A stretch of 52,928 nucleotides of DNA, taken from positions 12,935-65,862 of the forward strand of contig JAFDVI010000008.1 of NCBI GenBank assembly GCA_018269055.1, written 5' to 3'. Made by a program: the position numbers and the translations under genes. The notes beneath the pieces were generated by a model that made no database searches, was not told where the DNA came from, and saw only the letters and a program-made list of their open reading frames with translations. Below, one piece after another: positions 43,251-52,820 of the stretch (position 1 is the first letter of the stretch; every line of letters begins with the position of its first letter). Source of the stretch: Acidobacteriota bacterium. Its GTDB lineage: Bacteria; Acidobacteriota; Blastocatellia; RBC074.

Positions 43251-46200
43251 ATGATTTATAGCCAGCATCACCCAGAGGTGCTAAGGCCTGCATTGACACA
43301 ACCGACCAGCGAGTCGGCAGCGTCACAACCTGCATTCTTTCTTCGCACAAAGTTATTGCCGCCACGCCCGGCGCCTGCTCTGCTGCCAAGACCGCGCCTG
43401 ATTGAGCGGCTTGCCGCCAACCTGACAAGGTCTGTCACCCTCGTCACAGCCAACGCAGGTGCTGGGAAAACCACGCTGGTTGCGGATTTTGTGCGCGCGC
43501 ATTCCCCCCAATTTGTTTGGTATCAACTGGATCACACCGACGCCGATCCTGCAATTTTTCTCAGCTACATCACACACGGAATCAGACAGTTGATCCCGGA
43601 TTTTGGCCAATCCATGCTTGCGTATCTCAAACAATCGGCGGCGGAAGTGGCTCAGCACCCGGAACGCGCCGTAGACATGCTGCTCAACGAAGTGCTTGAC
43701 CGGGTTGAACAGCAACTGGTCATTGTGCTTGATGATTATCATCACCTTGGTGCTGCGGACGCAGTGCATGCCGCTGTTGACCGGTTGTTGGCTTACCAGC
43801 CTGATGTGCTCCATACCATCCTGATTTCGCGAGACGCGCCTCCCTTGCAATTGGCGAAGCTGCGCTCGAAAGGCGCGCTAACAACCGTGGACCGCGATGA
43901 TCTGCTTTTCACGGAAGAGGAAATGCAAGCGCTGTTTCGACAGGTCTTTGGTCTGGAATTGACGACCGAACAACTTGGTGAGTTTCGCCAACGAACTCAG
44001 GGTTGGGTGATGTCATTGCAATTGATCTGGCAGGTCACGCAACGTCAATCTTCGCCGCACGCGGATGCGCCCGTAGCCTTACTGAATCTGAGCGAAGTGT
44101 TGCGGCAATCCGAACGCGATCTTTTTGATTATTTTGCCGAGGAAGTCTTTGAATTCGAGCCCGAAAATGTGCGCTGGCTGTTGCTACGTATTTCCTTGTT
44201 GGAACGCATTGAATTTGAAACCTGTGCTCGACTTTATCCGGAATCGGGATGTTCCGTGATTCTGCCTTCGTTGGTGCGGCGAAACGTGTTCACCACCGTT
44301 GCCAGCGATGGTAATGGCGAAGAATATCGGCTGCATCCATTGTTTCAAGGTTTTTTACGGCGGCGGCTGCGTTCCGAAATTGGAAAAGCGGAAGTGGCTG
44401 CGGAACACGCGCGCATTGCCGAACACTTTTCGTTTCACGAAAACTGGGAGCAGGCCACGCGACATTATTTGGCAGCAGATGAATTTGACGAAGCCGCAAG
44501 GTTGATCGCGGAAAAAGGACAAGCTTGGATTACTTCGGGCGCGCTCACGTCGCTGATTGTTTTGACGGAAGCATTGCCCAATGACGCGATCGAAAACAAC
44601 CCACGCGTACTCACCCATCGGGCGGAGGTGGCACGATTACGCGGTCAATATGATGTCGCGCAACCGTTGCTCCGCCGAGCAACGGTCTTGTTGCGGGAAC
44701 AGAACGATTCTGAAGGTGAGGCGGAGGCGTTACATTCGCTGGCGACAATCGCACGGCGGCGTGGCAATTTTGAGGAAGCGTTTGCTCATCTTGACCGCGC
44801 CATTGAATTGGCCGGAGAGCAATCAGTAGTCCGTGTGAAATGTGGCAACACACGAGGCCTGTGCCTGGTGTCGCAAGGCAAATGGACAGAGGCTGAATAC
44901 GAATTCCGAGCCGCGCTGCAATTGGCGGAAGAGCAACATGATGAACATTACGCCCGTTTGATCGTCCACAACCTGGGCTTGCCATCCATGATGCGCGGCG
45001 ATTTTGGAGAAGCATTGCGCTGGCTGCGTCGGTTGCTGCGCGATGACCGAAAATCCCTTCCACTGCCTCAGGAAGCGACGGCGCATTTGAACATGGCGCG
45101 TTGCCATTATTACCGCGGAGAATTCGAAGCTTGTGAACGACGCCTGGATTTGGCTTTGGAGCTTTGCCAATTGTTCAGCCTCGTTTCCGCTCGAGCGGAA
45201 ACATTTGAAACGTACGGAAATCTATACCGGGAGCTTGGCGACACGGCGCGCGCTGCCCAGTTTTACGAACGCGCCGAACAAGATTATGACAAAGCCGGAA
45301 TCGAACCTGCGCGGCGAGAATTGCTGGACGAACAGGCGTTGTTGAAACTTCAAACCGGCGAACTGGGGGGTGCGCGCAGGTTGATAGATCAACTGATCAG
45401 TTCCCGCCATCAACTCAACGATGAAACGCGGCTTCATACGTCCGCCCTGACACGTGGCCGCGTCCTCATTGCACAAGGCGAGCATGAACAGGCGCGCGCC
45501 GACCTGGAACCTGCGCTGGCCTATTTTCATCGAAACCATTTTTATTATTACGAGGCCCAAGCCTGCGTTGAACTCGCCTTGACAGACCAGGCTTTCAGCA
45601 ACGAGACAGCCATGTTGGAACGAATGCGGCGCGCCTTGGATTTGGCGTCTCGCTACGATTACGAATACTGGCTGAAGCGAAAAGCCGCCTCGGCGCCGCA
45701 ACTGTTCGCCTTGCCGGAAGTCGCCGATTTATTACCGCCGGATTTGAAGGCGCAGGCCGCCACAGCATCTCTGCCGGAAATCCCGCAACCGGCGCAAGTT
45801 GTTTCCTTGCGACCGATGGCTGATTTGACGATCAATCTTTTTGGCCCGGTGGAAATTTACAGGGATTCGCGTCGTCCATTTTCCGCCGATGCCTGGACGA
45901 CGCGACGCGCACACGACATTTTGTGTTTCGTCGCTTCGAGGCGTCATCGGCGCGCTTCCAAAGACGCGATCATCGAAACCTTTTGGGGCGATACGGATCC
46001 GGATGTGGTGCTGAGAAACTTTCACCCGACGGTTTCCCACATTCGCAAAGCGCTGAACAGCAATCAACCGCTCAAGTTGAACTTTCTGCTGTACCGGGAT
46101 GGTGCGTATTTACTCAACCCGGAGTTCACTTACGCAATTGACATTGAAGAATTTGACCGCCTGTTAGCCGAAGGCGAAGCGGCGCGGCGCGCCAAACAAA

Positions 46201-46577
46201 TGACTTTGTGCGTGGATCGCTTTGAAACCGCCATCAAATTGTACCGCGGCGAATTTATGCAGGGATGTTACGACGATTGGGCTGAAGAACAGCGGTCTTA
46301 TTACCTGGAACAATACCTGCACATTCTGGAAACGCTGGTCGCACATGCGCAAAACGCCGAAGAGTGGTCGCGCTCTTTGCATCTATCGCAACAGATATTG
46401 CGAGTTGATGCTTTTCGCGAAGACATCCACTGCCTGGTAATGCGTGCACATGCTGCACAAGGAAACCTGGTCGCCGTCAGAGAGCATTACGAAAAACTGC
46501 GAGTGCTTTTACATAATGAATTGAGCATTCAGCCTTCGGCTGAAACTCAAAAAATTTACCGGCAACTGATTTCCTGA
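43251..46577 (+). CDS. Giant STAND-TPR-BTAD transcriptional regulator (AfsR/SARP-MalT-like)
   Basis: A 1108-residue signal-transduction ATPase and transcription factor. Residues 30-75 contain the LLPPRP...LIERL linker and P-loop ANAGAGKTT (67-75); Walker B is VLDD at 159-162. A helical region follows, then TPR-like repeats (about 390-800). The C-terminus has an OmpR-type winged helix (about 857-950; INLFGPVEIYRD... RRAHDILCFVASRRHRRASKDAIIETFWG) and a BTAD domain (about 960-1105; YLEQYLHILETLVAHAQ... LRVLLHNELSIQPSAE). Ligand binding probably drives ATP-dependent oligomerisation and DNA binding (family inference). It sits between the solo NTPase and the subtilase, which are plausible targets. 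Confidence 0.9.
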   Translation: MIYSQHHPEVLRPALTQPTSESAASQPAFFLRTKLLPPRPAPALLPRPRLIERLAANLTRSVTLVTANAGAGKTTLVADFVRAHSPQFVWYQLDHTDADPAIFLSYITHGIRQLIPDFGQSMLAYLKQSAAEVAQHPERAVDMLLNEVLDRVEQQLVIVLDDYHHLGAADAVHAAVDRLLAYQPDVLHTILISRDAPPLQLAKLRSKGALTTVDRDDLLFTEEEMQALFRQVFGLELTTEQLGEFRQRTQGWVMSLQLIWQVTQRQSSPHADAPVALLNLSEVLRQSERDLFDYFAEEVFEFEPENVRWLLLRISLLERIEFETCARLYPESGCSVILPSLVRRNVFTTVASDGNGEEYRLHPLFQGFLRRRLRSEIGKAEVAAEHARIAEHFSFHENWEQATRHYLAADEFDEAARLIAEKGQAWITSGALTSLIVLTEALPNDAIENNPRVLTHRAEVARLRGQYDVAQPLLRRATVLLREQNDSEGEAEALHSLATIARRRGNFEEAFAHLDRAIELAGEQSVVRVKCGNTRGLCLVSQGKWTEAEYEFRAALQLAEEQHDEHYARLIVHNLGLPSMMRGDFGEALRWLRRLLRDDRKSLPLPQEATAHLNMARCHYYRGEFEACERRLDLALELCQLFSLVSARAETFETYGNLYRELGDTARAAQFYERAEQDYDKAGIEPARRELLDEQALLKLQTGELGGARRLIDQLISSRHQLNDETRLHTSALTRGRVLIAQGEHEQARADLEPALAYFHRNHFYYYEAQACVELALTDQAFSNETAMLERMRRALDLASRYDYEYWLKRKAASAPQLFALPEVADLLPPDLKAQAATASLPEIPQPAQVVSLRPMADLTINLFGPVEIYRDSRRPFSADAWTTRRAHDILCFVASRRHRRASKDAIIETFWGDTDPDVVLRNFHPTVSHIRKALNSNQPLKLNFLLYRDGAYLLNPEFTYAIDIEEFDRLLAEGEAARRAKQMTLCVDRFETAIKLYRGEFMQGCYDDWAEEQRSYYLEQYLHILETLVAHAQNAEEWSRSLHLSQQILRVDAFREDIHCLVMRAHAAQGNLVAVREHYEKLRVLLHNELSIQPSAETQKIYRQLIS

Positions 46578-46699
46578 ACAGGACATACACGAAATTTCTA
46601 TGAAGCGGTTACAACGCTTTATCTCGTAAACATTCTGCAATTGCATATCCGCCTTTTGCGTTCGCAGCCCAAATGATGAATCGAATAGAGGAGGTTCCC

Positions 46700-48583
46700 A
46701 TGAAACTTCATCGAAACAGTCTCAAGCAGAAAACCCGACGGCCAATTGCATTGATGCGATTGGTTTTGATTGGAATGATTCTGGCCTGCTTGGGCAGCCT
46801 CATTACAAACAGCAACGGTGTCTCATCAGCCGCATCCACTTCGATTGCGCATGCCGACGGCATTGTCGCAACAGGAGCCGACCAGGTTGCGATCACGCGG
46901 GCGAGCAGTTTGCAGGCAGTTGGTTTTTCGGGTTTTACGATCACCACATCAACCGGTAGGACGTACAGAGCCAATTCCGTGTTGATCACCCAACCGAATG
47001 GCATCGTCGCCACAGGAGCGGACGGGATCGTCGCGACGGGCGCAGATGGCATCGTCGCTACAGGCGCAGACGCGTTGTCCATCGCAAATCTGAACGGCAT
47101 TACAGCCACAGGCGCGGACGGCATTTCCGTTTCCGGAGCCAGCGGGATTGTTGCCACCGGCGCAGATGGAACGACGTTTTCCATCTCTCCTTACGGGGTG
47201 ACCATCACAGGCGCCAACGGCATCGTGGCAACCGGTGCGGACGGGGTTTCCCTGAGCGGGTTAACAGGGTTGCAGTTAACCGGAATCGTGAACACGCTTC
47301 AATCGGGGTTGCGTAGCTTCGATCCGCTCCTGAAGTCCTTACTGGACAGGTTAACGGATGACAGCAACGTCAATGCAGTGGTGATTTACCATCGCCTGCC
47401 AACCGAATCCGATTTTTACAACCTCCGACAAATTGGAGTGCTCGGCGGCGTCAAATACCACGTGCTGCCTGCGGTTTCATTGACGGCAACCAAATCGCAG
47501 ATCAATCAGATTTCCCGGTTTTCAGCAGTGCGCGCAATTTATAGCAATCGCACATTGCAACTCTCCGCCGAACCCGGCAATGGATTGACTGGAACTGCTC
47601 AGGTGAAAACAGATTCGTATCTGACCTGGCAAAACAATGGACGGCCAATCACGGGACGCGGCGTCACCGTGGCAGTGCTGGATACGGGGCTGGATGGCAC
47701 GCACAGCGATCTGTATGGTCGTGTGCCTAAAAACGTGAAGTTGTTGGGAACCTTCGGACTCGGAATTGGCTTTAACTATCCGCCCAGCATTGAAGGGTTG
47801 CCCAACACCGACTTGGTGTACGGTCACGGCACTTTCGTTGGCGGCGTAATCGCTGGTAACGGAGCAAGGTCCAATGGCCGATACACGGGCGTCGCGCCAG
47901 GCGCAAAGCTGGTGGGATTGGGAGCCGGCGATGCCGCGTTGCTGTTTGTCGTCGAAGGCTTGGATTATTTGCTCTGGAAAGGGCCCGAATTGGGAGTGCG
48001 CGCGGTCAATTGCAGTTTTTCGGGCAGTGCTGCGTATGATGTAAATGATCCAGTGAACATTGGCACCAAGCTGCTGACAGAACGCGGCGTCAGCGTGGTG
48101 TTTTCAGCGGGCAACACCGGACCGGATGCGGATACGCTGAATCCTTATGCACAGGCTCCGTGGGTGATTAGTGTTGGGGCGACGGATGAGTCTGGACGAT
48201 TGGCGGATTTTTCTTCGCGCGGTTCGTCCACTCGTGGAACCGCCCCCACATTGGTCGCTCCGGGAGTCAACATCGTCAGTTTGCGAGCTTCGGGCGTCAG
48301 CCTAACCGGTTTGCTCAATCTAGGCCTTGGCGGCGACCTTTCGCGGCTTTCACTGTTGGATTTGTTTTCTTACACCGTCGGGAGCGGAACAAGCTTTTCG
48401 GCGCCGCAAGTAACGGGAACCATCGCCATGATGTTGGAAGCCAATCCGTTATTGACCACTGCCCAAATTCGCAGCATTTTGCAGCAAACCGCAAACCCGA
48501 TGCCGTACAACGATCGTTCGGAAGTTGGAGCCGGAATGCTCAACGCCGATGCTGCCGTTCAACAAGCCGTGGCTGCACGATAA
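46700..48583 (+). CDS. Secreted subtilisin-like protease (S8) with N-terminal octapeptide repeats
   Basis: A 627-residue exported serine protease. A basic N-terminus and hydrophobic helix (17-35) form a signal peptide. Residues 54-189 contain repeats of GIVATGAD and relatives. An I9-like propeptide follows (about 222-290: VNAVVIYHRLPTESDFYNL... VRAIYSN). The catalytic triad is Asp328 (VAVLDTGLDGTH), His376 (GHGTFVGG) and Ser565 (GTSFSAP), with the oxyanion Asn472 in SAGNTG. The start at 46700 follows AGAGGAGG; an upstream ATG at 46673 lacks one. The repeats before the propeptide are not part of standard subtilases. It may be controlled by the giant regulator gene 122 bases upstream. Confidence 0.9.
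   Translation: MKLHRNSLKQKTRRPIALMRLVLIGMILACLGSLITNSNGVSSAASTSIAHADGIVATGADQVAITRASSLQAVGFSGFTITTSTGRTYRANSVLITQPNGIVATGADGIVATGADGIVATGADALSIANLNGITATGADGISVSGASGIVATGADGTTFSISPYGVTITGANGIVATGADGVSLSGLTGLQLTGIVNTLQSGLRSFDPLLKSLLDRLTDDSNVNAVVIYHRLPTESDFYNLRQIGVLGGVKYHVLPAVSLTATKSQINQISRFSAVRAIYSNRTLQLSAEPGNGLTGTAQVKTDSYLTWQNNGRPITGRGVTVAVLDTGLDGTHSDLYGRVPKNVKLLGTFGLGIGFNYPPSIEGLPNTDLVYGHGTFVGGVIAGNGARSNGRYTGVAPGAKLVGLGAGDAALLFVVEGLDYLLWKGPELGVRAVNCSFSGSAAYDVNDPVNIGTKLLTERGVSVVFSAGNTGPDADTLNPYAQAPWVISVGATDESGRLADFSSRGSSTRGTAPTLVAPGVNIVSLRASGVSLTGLLNLGLGGDLSRLSLLDLFSYTVGSGTSFSAPQVTGTIAMMLEANPLLTTAQIRSILQQTANPMPYNDRSEVGAGMLNADAAVQQAVAAR
46859..47266 (+). repeat. GIVATGAD octapeptide repeat region
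   Basis: Exact GIVATGAD units occur at residues 54-61, 101-108, 109-116, 117-124, 149-156 and 174-181. Variants are GITATGAD (133-140), GISVSGAS (141-148), GVTITGAN (166-173) and GVSLSGLT (182-189). Residues 101-124 (47000-47071) are three exact tandem units whose codons differ mainly at third positions, so the peptide and not the DNA is conserved. Confidence 0.92.
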
Positions 48584-48597
48584 AAGAAAATGCTCAA

Positions 48598-48649
48598 AGT
48601 TCACGCTTCAGTGTGCCTAAAGGTCTGCAAACACGCTGAAGCGTGAACT
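48598..48649. terminator. Palindromic repeat between convergent genes
   Basis: AGTTCACGCTTCAGTGTG (48598-48615) and CACGCTGAAGCGTGAACT (48632-48649) form an 18-bp stem with one mismatch and a 16-base loop. It lies between the subtilase stop and the stop of the convergent binding-protein gene, so a bidirectional terminator is likely. No U-tract follows, which argues for a dispersed repeat reused here. Confidence 0.55.
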
Positions 48650-48672
48650 CCGAACTTCACCATTCCACTCCC

Positions 48673-50448
48673 TCAGCGCGTCACCTGCGACACGAAGAGC
48701 TCCTCTGCATTCCATAACGAGTAGGGCAACAGAACGCTCGGCCTGTAATTTCTGACGCGAAGATTAATGGCGGATGATACGTGCCGCGCGACAATGGGAA
48801 TGACCGGCACCTGCTCAGCCATAATTTGCTGAATCTGGTGGAAAGTCTGGTTGCGACGTTCTGAATCAGGTTCACGAACCTCTGCCGCGATCAATTCATC
48901 CATTCGCGCTTCCCATTCCGTCGCCGGTCGCGATTGTTTCGGATGCCATTGATGCGTGGGACTGCTGCTGCGAAGAAAATTCGTATACGAAGCAGGATCC
49001 GGCTCACTGACCGAAATTCCCAACAACGCTGCGTCATAATCAAAATTTTGCGTGGTGCGGCGTTGGAATTCACCAAATTCCAACGGAGCCACTTGCAACT
49101 TGATGCCGAGCCGAGAGAGGTCTTCCTGAATCACCGCTGCCATTTGCAAGCGCGCCTGGCTTTCGGTGGGAACAATCAAGGTCAATTCCACGCGATTCCC
49201 TCTTGCATCAAACAATTCAGGTGATTTCTCATCGCCTCGCACAATGAATCCGGCATCATTCAAAAGTATTCGCGACTTTTCCAGGTTGTAATCGTCGCGC
49301 GGCAAATCCTTTGCAACCCAGCCTTTGTTGCCTGGCGAAACAAAACCATAAAGCGGGCTGGCAAGTCCTTGCAGCGTGATTGAAGCAATTGTCTGGCGAT
49401 CAACGGCCAACGATACCGCCCGTCGAAATCGTAATTCTTTGAACCATGCCTGCTTTATGGCATTACCTTCCGGCTTGCTCACTACGCCGGAGTCGTTCAA
49501 GTTGAACCACAAATGATCCGTGTTCAGCCCCGGTCCTAAATCGAATGCCTGCGCCGTTTCGGTTGGCGAACGAAGCGCGGCGTAATCCGATGCTCGTATG
49601 CGGTCAAACACGTCCAACGAACCTTGCCGCAACTGTGAAATCGCATGGTTGGCATCGCTAACCACTTCAACCATCAATTGATCCAGATACGGCAACGCGG
49701 TTCCCGCAGCATCCTTTTTCCAGTAAAACGGATTTCGTTTGAGCGTCACACGCTCACCCGGCGTTGCGGATTCGGCGGCAAATGCTCCGGCGGTGACAAC
49801 CGTTTGCGGATCGGCAGTCAGGCTGTAAGCGTTGCGCAGTTCCCCCCGGTTGAATTCCGTTTCCAGGATGTGGCGCGGCAGCACAGCCAAATTCGACAGG
49901 TAACTTTCCGGCGTGGCGACGATTTCGGGAAACGTCAATCGCAACCGGCGCGCATCCATTACCGCGATTTCGATTTGACGACCGCCCACCATCATCGCAT
50001 CGCGGAAGATCGGCGATGCAGTGCGTTCGTCGTACACCGCGCGAAAGGTAAAGGCGACATCTTCTGCTGTGATCGGCTGCCCATCTGAAAATTTGATTCC
50101 GTCGCGCAAAACCAATTCGACGCTTTTTCCATTGACCGAGCGATTCCAGGATTCCGCCAACCCCGGAACATATACTTGTGCATCGTGATCGAATTCGACC
50201 AGCCGACCTCCCATCAGATAAAAGGCGGCGATCAGCGAAGCTTCGTCAGCGGCTTTCAGGTAATTGAACGTTTGCGGCGGCGAAGGAACACGGTAAGTGA
50301 GTTTGCCGCCTCGCTGACCTGCGACATGTTCACGAAAACCGTTTTGTTGAGGAGTAGCAATGGGTGGAACCTTGGAACGGCAAGCAATCGCATTCCAGAG
50401 GACAAACAGCGAAAAGAGCAGGAAATATCCCGACCAGATTTTTTTCAT
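48673..50448 (-). CDS. Peptide ABC transporter substrate-binding lipoprotein
   Basis: A 591-residue family 5 extracellular solute-binding protein (OppA/DppA-like). The N-terminus is a lipoprotein signal, LWNAIACRS, with Cys23 as the lipidated residue. The family signature region reads LAESWNRSVNGKSVELVLRDGIKFSDGQPITAEDVAFTF, and FRRAVSLAVDRQTIA and YNLEKSRILLNDAGF are further hallmarks. It should deliver oligopeptides (or a related solute) to the two permeases encoded divergently. The partner ATPase genes are not in the window and may follow the permeases. The solute is not determined. Confidence 0.9.
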   Translation of the reverse strand: MKKIWSGYFLLFSLFVLWNAIACRSKVPPIATPQQNGFREHVAGQRGGKLTYRVPSPPQTFNYLKAADEASLIAAFYLMGGRLVEFDHDAQVYVPGLAESWNRSVNGKSVELVLRDGIKFSDGQPITAEDVAFTFRAVYDERTASPIFRDAMMVGGRQIEIAVMDARRLRLTFPEIVATPESYLSNLAVLPRHILETEFNRGELRNAYSLTADPQTVVTAGAFAAESATPGERVTLKRNPFYWKKDAAGTALPYLDQLMVEVVSDANHAISQLRQGSLDVFDRIRASDYAALRSPTETAQAFDLGPGLNTDHLWFNLNDSGVVSKPEGNAIKQAWFKELRFRRAVSLAVDRQTIASITLQGLASPLYGFVSPGNKGWVAKDLPRDDYNLEKSRILLNDAGFIVRGDEKSPELFDARGNRVELTLIVPTESQARLQMAAVIQEDLSRLGIKLQVAPLEFGEFQRRTTQNFDYDAALLGISVSEPDPASYTNFLRSSSPTHQWHPKQSRPATEWEARMDELIAAEVREPDSERRNQTFHQIQQIMAEQVPVIPIVARHVSSAINLRVRNYRPSVLLPYSLWNAEELFVSQVTR

Positions 50449-50542
50449 TGGTTGCCTTGCACACAGGTATCCACGGCAAACTTAAATCGTATTCGTCAAG
50501 CTGGGTTGAATACCTAAGATGGGGGGTTGCCGATTGGCATCA

Positions 50543-50575
50543 CATTTGGCGGCGAAATAAACTTGTCGCCAAATG
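50543..50575. promoter_or_regulatory. Inverted repeat CATTTGGCG-N15-CGCCAAATG
   Basis: A perfect 9-bp inverted repeat in the 258-base gap between the divergent binding-protein and permease genes, about 95 bases from the former start. It is a good candidate operator for shared control of both directions. Confidence 0.5.
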
Positions 50576-50706
50576 GTGGGAGATGTTATTAGCAACCGCG
50601 CCTTAAATGGTTGGGTAATTTGTACGGCTCAATCACCCTTCGTTGCCTTGATAAACGGAGCACTCTAAAACGCAACGCAATCGGAGCTTACCATCGACCG
50701 CCGACT

Positions 50707-51651
50707 ATGCTGAAGCTAATTTTTCACAGATTCTTTCAGGGTGTCTTTATCCTGCTGATCATTTCCATGCTGGTCTTTGCCTTGCTGGCTTCAACCGGTG
50801 GAGACGCGGTCAGCGCGCTGCAAACCAACTCGCAAACCTCGGAAGAGACTCTCGCAACTTTGCGGCATATCTATGGTTTGGATCGTTCGTTGCCAGTTCG
50901 ATACGCAAGCTGGTTAAGCGCGCTTTTCCGCGGAAATCTGGGCCAATCCCTTTACTTTCAAACATCCGTTGGAAACATTCTCCTGTCGCGGTTGAGCAGG
51001 ACAGCGGAGCTTGCCGTGTGTGCGCTGTTTATCGCCCTTCTTTTCGCATTCACGTTGGGATTGGCCGCCGCCCACCGAGTGGGTTCCTGGGCGGATCGAA
51101 TTTGCAACGCCATCATCTTGTTCGCGGCTTCCACGCCAAGATTGGTATTGGCAATTTTGGGACTTTCCATCACTGCACGCACAACGTTGTTCAAACTCGC
51201 CGTTGCCACGAACTCTACAATAGATTCAAGCTATGGAACATGGCTTCTTCGCCTTTTGCCGCCTGCCCTGATCCTAGCTGTTCCTCTGATCGCGGTCTTG
51301 CTGGCGCAAACACGAACTGCCGTCGCGGCTACGCTCGAAACGGAATTTGTCCGCACTGCGCGCGCCAAAGGCCTGTCGGAAAGAATCATCCTGCAACGCC
51401 ATGCCCTGCGTCCGGCTCTGAATCCCTTGATCACAACTGTGGGGTATTCCATCGGAGGGTTGATGAGCGGTTCGGTCATCGTCGAACAGGTGATGAATTG
51501 GCCCGGTTTGGGGCAATTAAGCGTAATTGCCGTGCAAAGCCGCGACGTAGCCTTGTTGATGGGAATTGTGTTGGTGACCTCGGCGGCAGTTCTGATCGGA
51601 AACCTGGCCGCCGACATTCTGCTGCGTTTGAATGACCCTCGATTGCGATAA
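50707..51651 (+). CDS. Peptide ABC transporter permease (DppB/OppB family)
   Basis: A 314-residue inner-membrane permease with six predicted helices. The N-terminal LKLIFHRFFQGVFILLIISMLVFALL helix and the cytoplasmic EAA loop (EFVRTARAKGLSERIILQRHALRPALNPLIT) are typical of the OppB/DppB subunit; the pre-helix DRSLPVRYASWL segment also fits. The open frame starts at 50611, but the ATG at 50707 is where homology to the family begins; no strong ribosome binding site is visible. It is followed 14 bases later by the DppC-type gene, which should form the heterodimeric channel. Confidence 0.9.
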   Translation: MLKLIFHRFFQGVFILLIISMLVFALLASTGGDAVSALQTNSQTSEETLATLRHIYGLDRSLPVRYASWLSALFRGNLGQSLYFQTSVGNILLSRLSRTAELAVCALFIALLFAFTLGLAAAHRVGSWADRICNAIILFAASTPRLVLAILGLSITARTTLFKLAVATNSTIDSSYGTWLLRLLPPALILAVPLIAVLLAQTRTAVAATLETEFVRTARAKGLSERIILQRHALRPALNPLITTVGYSIGGLMSGSVIVEQVMNWPGLGQLSVIAVQSRDVALLMGIVLVTSAAVLIGNLAADILLRLNDPRLR

Positions 51652-51665
51652 GACTCCTCACTTTG

Positions 51666-52820
51666 ATGAACTCGCCTAAACCACAACTGGATGAAAAAGC
51701 CCTGGGAACACCGGCAAACCCCGAAGCTGTTTTTGGGACGATGTTTATTGCACAGAGGCTTCGCGATCGTCGCGCCCTGTTGGCCGGAAGCATTCTCGTC
51801 ATTATTTTTTACCTGATTGCCCTGTTTGCCGAGTTCATTGCTCCCTACGACTACAAGTCCCAATCGCGCACACAGCCTATGGCTCCGCCCTTGCCGCTGC
51901 ACTTTCGTGACGCACAGGGAAATTGGAACTTGCGACCATTCATTTATCCCTTAACGCTGGTTGACTCGCTGGAACGCCGTTACGAAGAAAACACCCAACA
52001 AATTTATCCGCTGGAATTTTTCGCGCGTGGGTATCCCTACAAGCTTTTTGGATTGTTCCCAACTGATCTGCATTTATTTGGAGTCCAAAGCGCGAACAAC
52101 GCCGGATCACCGCGTGTTTATTTGTTGGGTACGGATGGTTTGGGACGCGACCGGTTTTCGCGGTTGATGATCGCTACGCGGTTTTCCCTGTTGGTCGGCC
52201 CGCTCGGAACTCTGCTGGCCAGTGCGCTTGGTATTCTGATCGGGTTGATTGCGGGTTATGCCGGATCGTGGATTGACGCAGTTCTGATGCGAGCGGCGGA
52301 TGTGATGATGGCCCTTCCTGCGTTGATACTGATTTTGGCGGTGCGTGCGGCGTTTCCGTTGGAGCTTCCACCAACGCGCGCAGCAACCTTGCTGATCACG
52401 ATTTTTGTCGTCTTGGGTTGGGCGGAAATGGCTCGGTTGACGCGCGGGTTGACGTTGGAATTGCGCCGGCGCGAATTTGTGTTGGCCGCTATCAGTTTGG
52501 GGTGTTCACCGGCGCGCGTGCTGTTTCGCCACCTGTTGCCAAACGCCGCCCGGCCATTGTTGACCCAAACCTTTTTAATGCTCCCCGCGTTTCTGTTGTC
52601 GGAAACGGCGCTTTCCTTCCTCGGCGTAGGTTTGCAGGAGCCGGAGGCCAGTTGGGGCAATTTGCTGACTGAAGCCACCAACCTCAGTTTGTTGGAGCGA
52701 AGCGATTCCTGGCCGATGCTTGCCCCCGCCTTTGCCATTACTATCTTTGTGCTTGGCACAAGATTGTTCGGAAAAGGCCTGGAAAGCATCGGCGAATCAT
52801 TTGACAACGAAGTCCGCTGA
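51666..52820 (+). CDS. Peptide ABC transporter permease (DppC/OppC family)
   Basis: A 384-residue permease subunit. After a cytoplasmic N-terminus and first helix (AGSILVIIFYLIALFAEFIAPYDY) comes a long extracytoplasmic insertion of about 90 residues (through LHLFGVQ), larger than in DppC of E. coli, then LLGTDGLGRDRFSRLMIATR, the conserved entry to the core. The EAA loop is REFVLAAISLGCSPARVLFRHLLPNAARPLL. A TTG at 51663 directly precedes the ATG at 51666; I use the ATG. The ATPase genes that complete the transporter would lie beyond the window end. Confidence 0.9.
   Translation: MNSPKPQLDEKALGTPANPEAVFGTMFIAQRLRDRRALLAGSILVIIFYLIALFAEFIAPYDYKSQSRTQPMAPPLPLHFRDAQGNWNLRPFIYPLTLVDSLERRYEENTQQIYPLEFFARGYPYKLFGLFPTDLHLFGVQSANNAGSPRVYLLGTDGLGRDRFSRLMIATRFSLLVGPLGTLLASALGILIGLIAGYAGSWIDAVLMRAADVMMALPALILILAVRAAFPLELPPTRAATLLITIFVVLGWAEMARLTRGLTLELRRREFVLAAISLGCSPARVLFRHLLPNAARPLLTQTFLMLPAFLLSETALSFLGVGLQEPEASWGNLLTEATNLSLLERSDSWPMLAPAFAITIFVLGTRLFGKGLESIGESFDNEVR

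Noticed and set aside
46859..47266. CRISPR-like or DNA-level repeat array
   Set aside because: Repetition is in the peptide; DNA units differ at third codon positions and are irregularly spaced, with no spacers.
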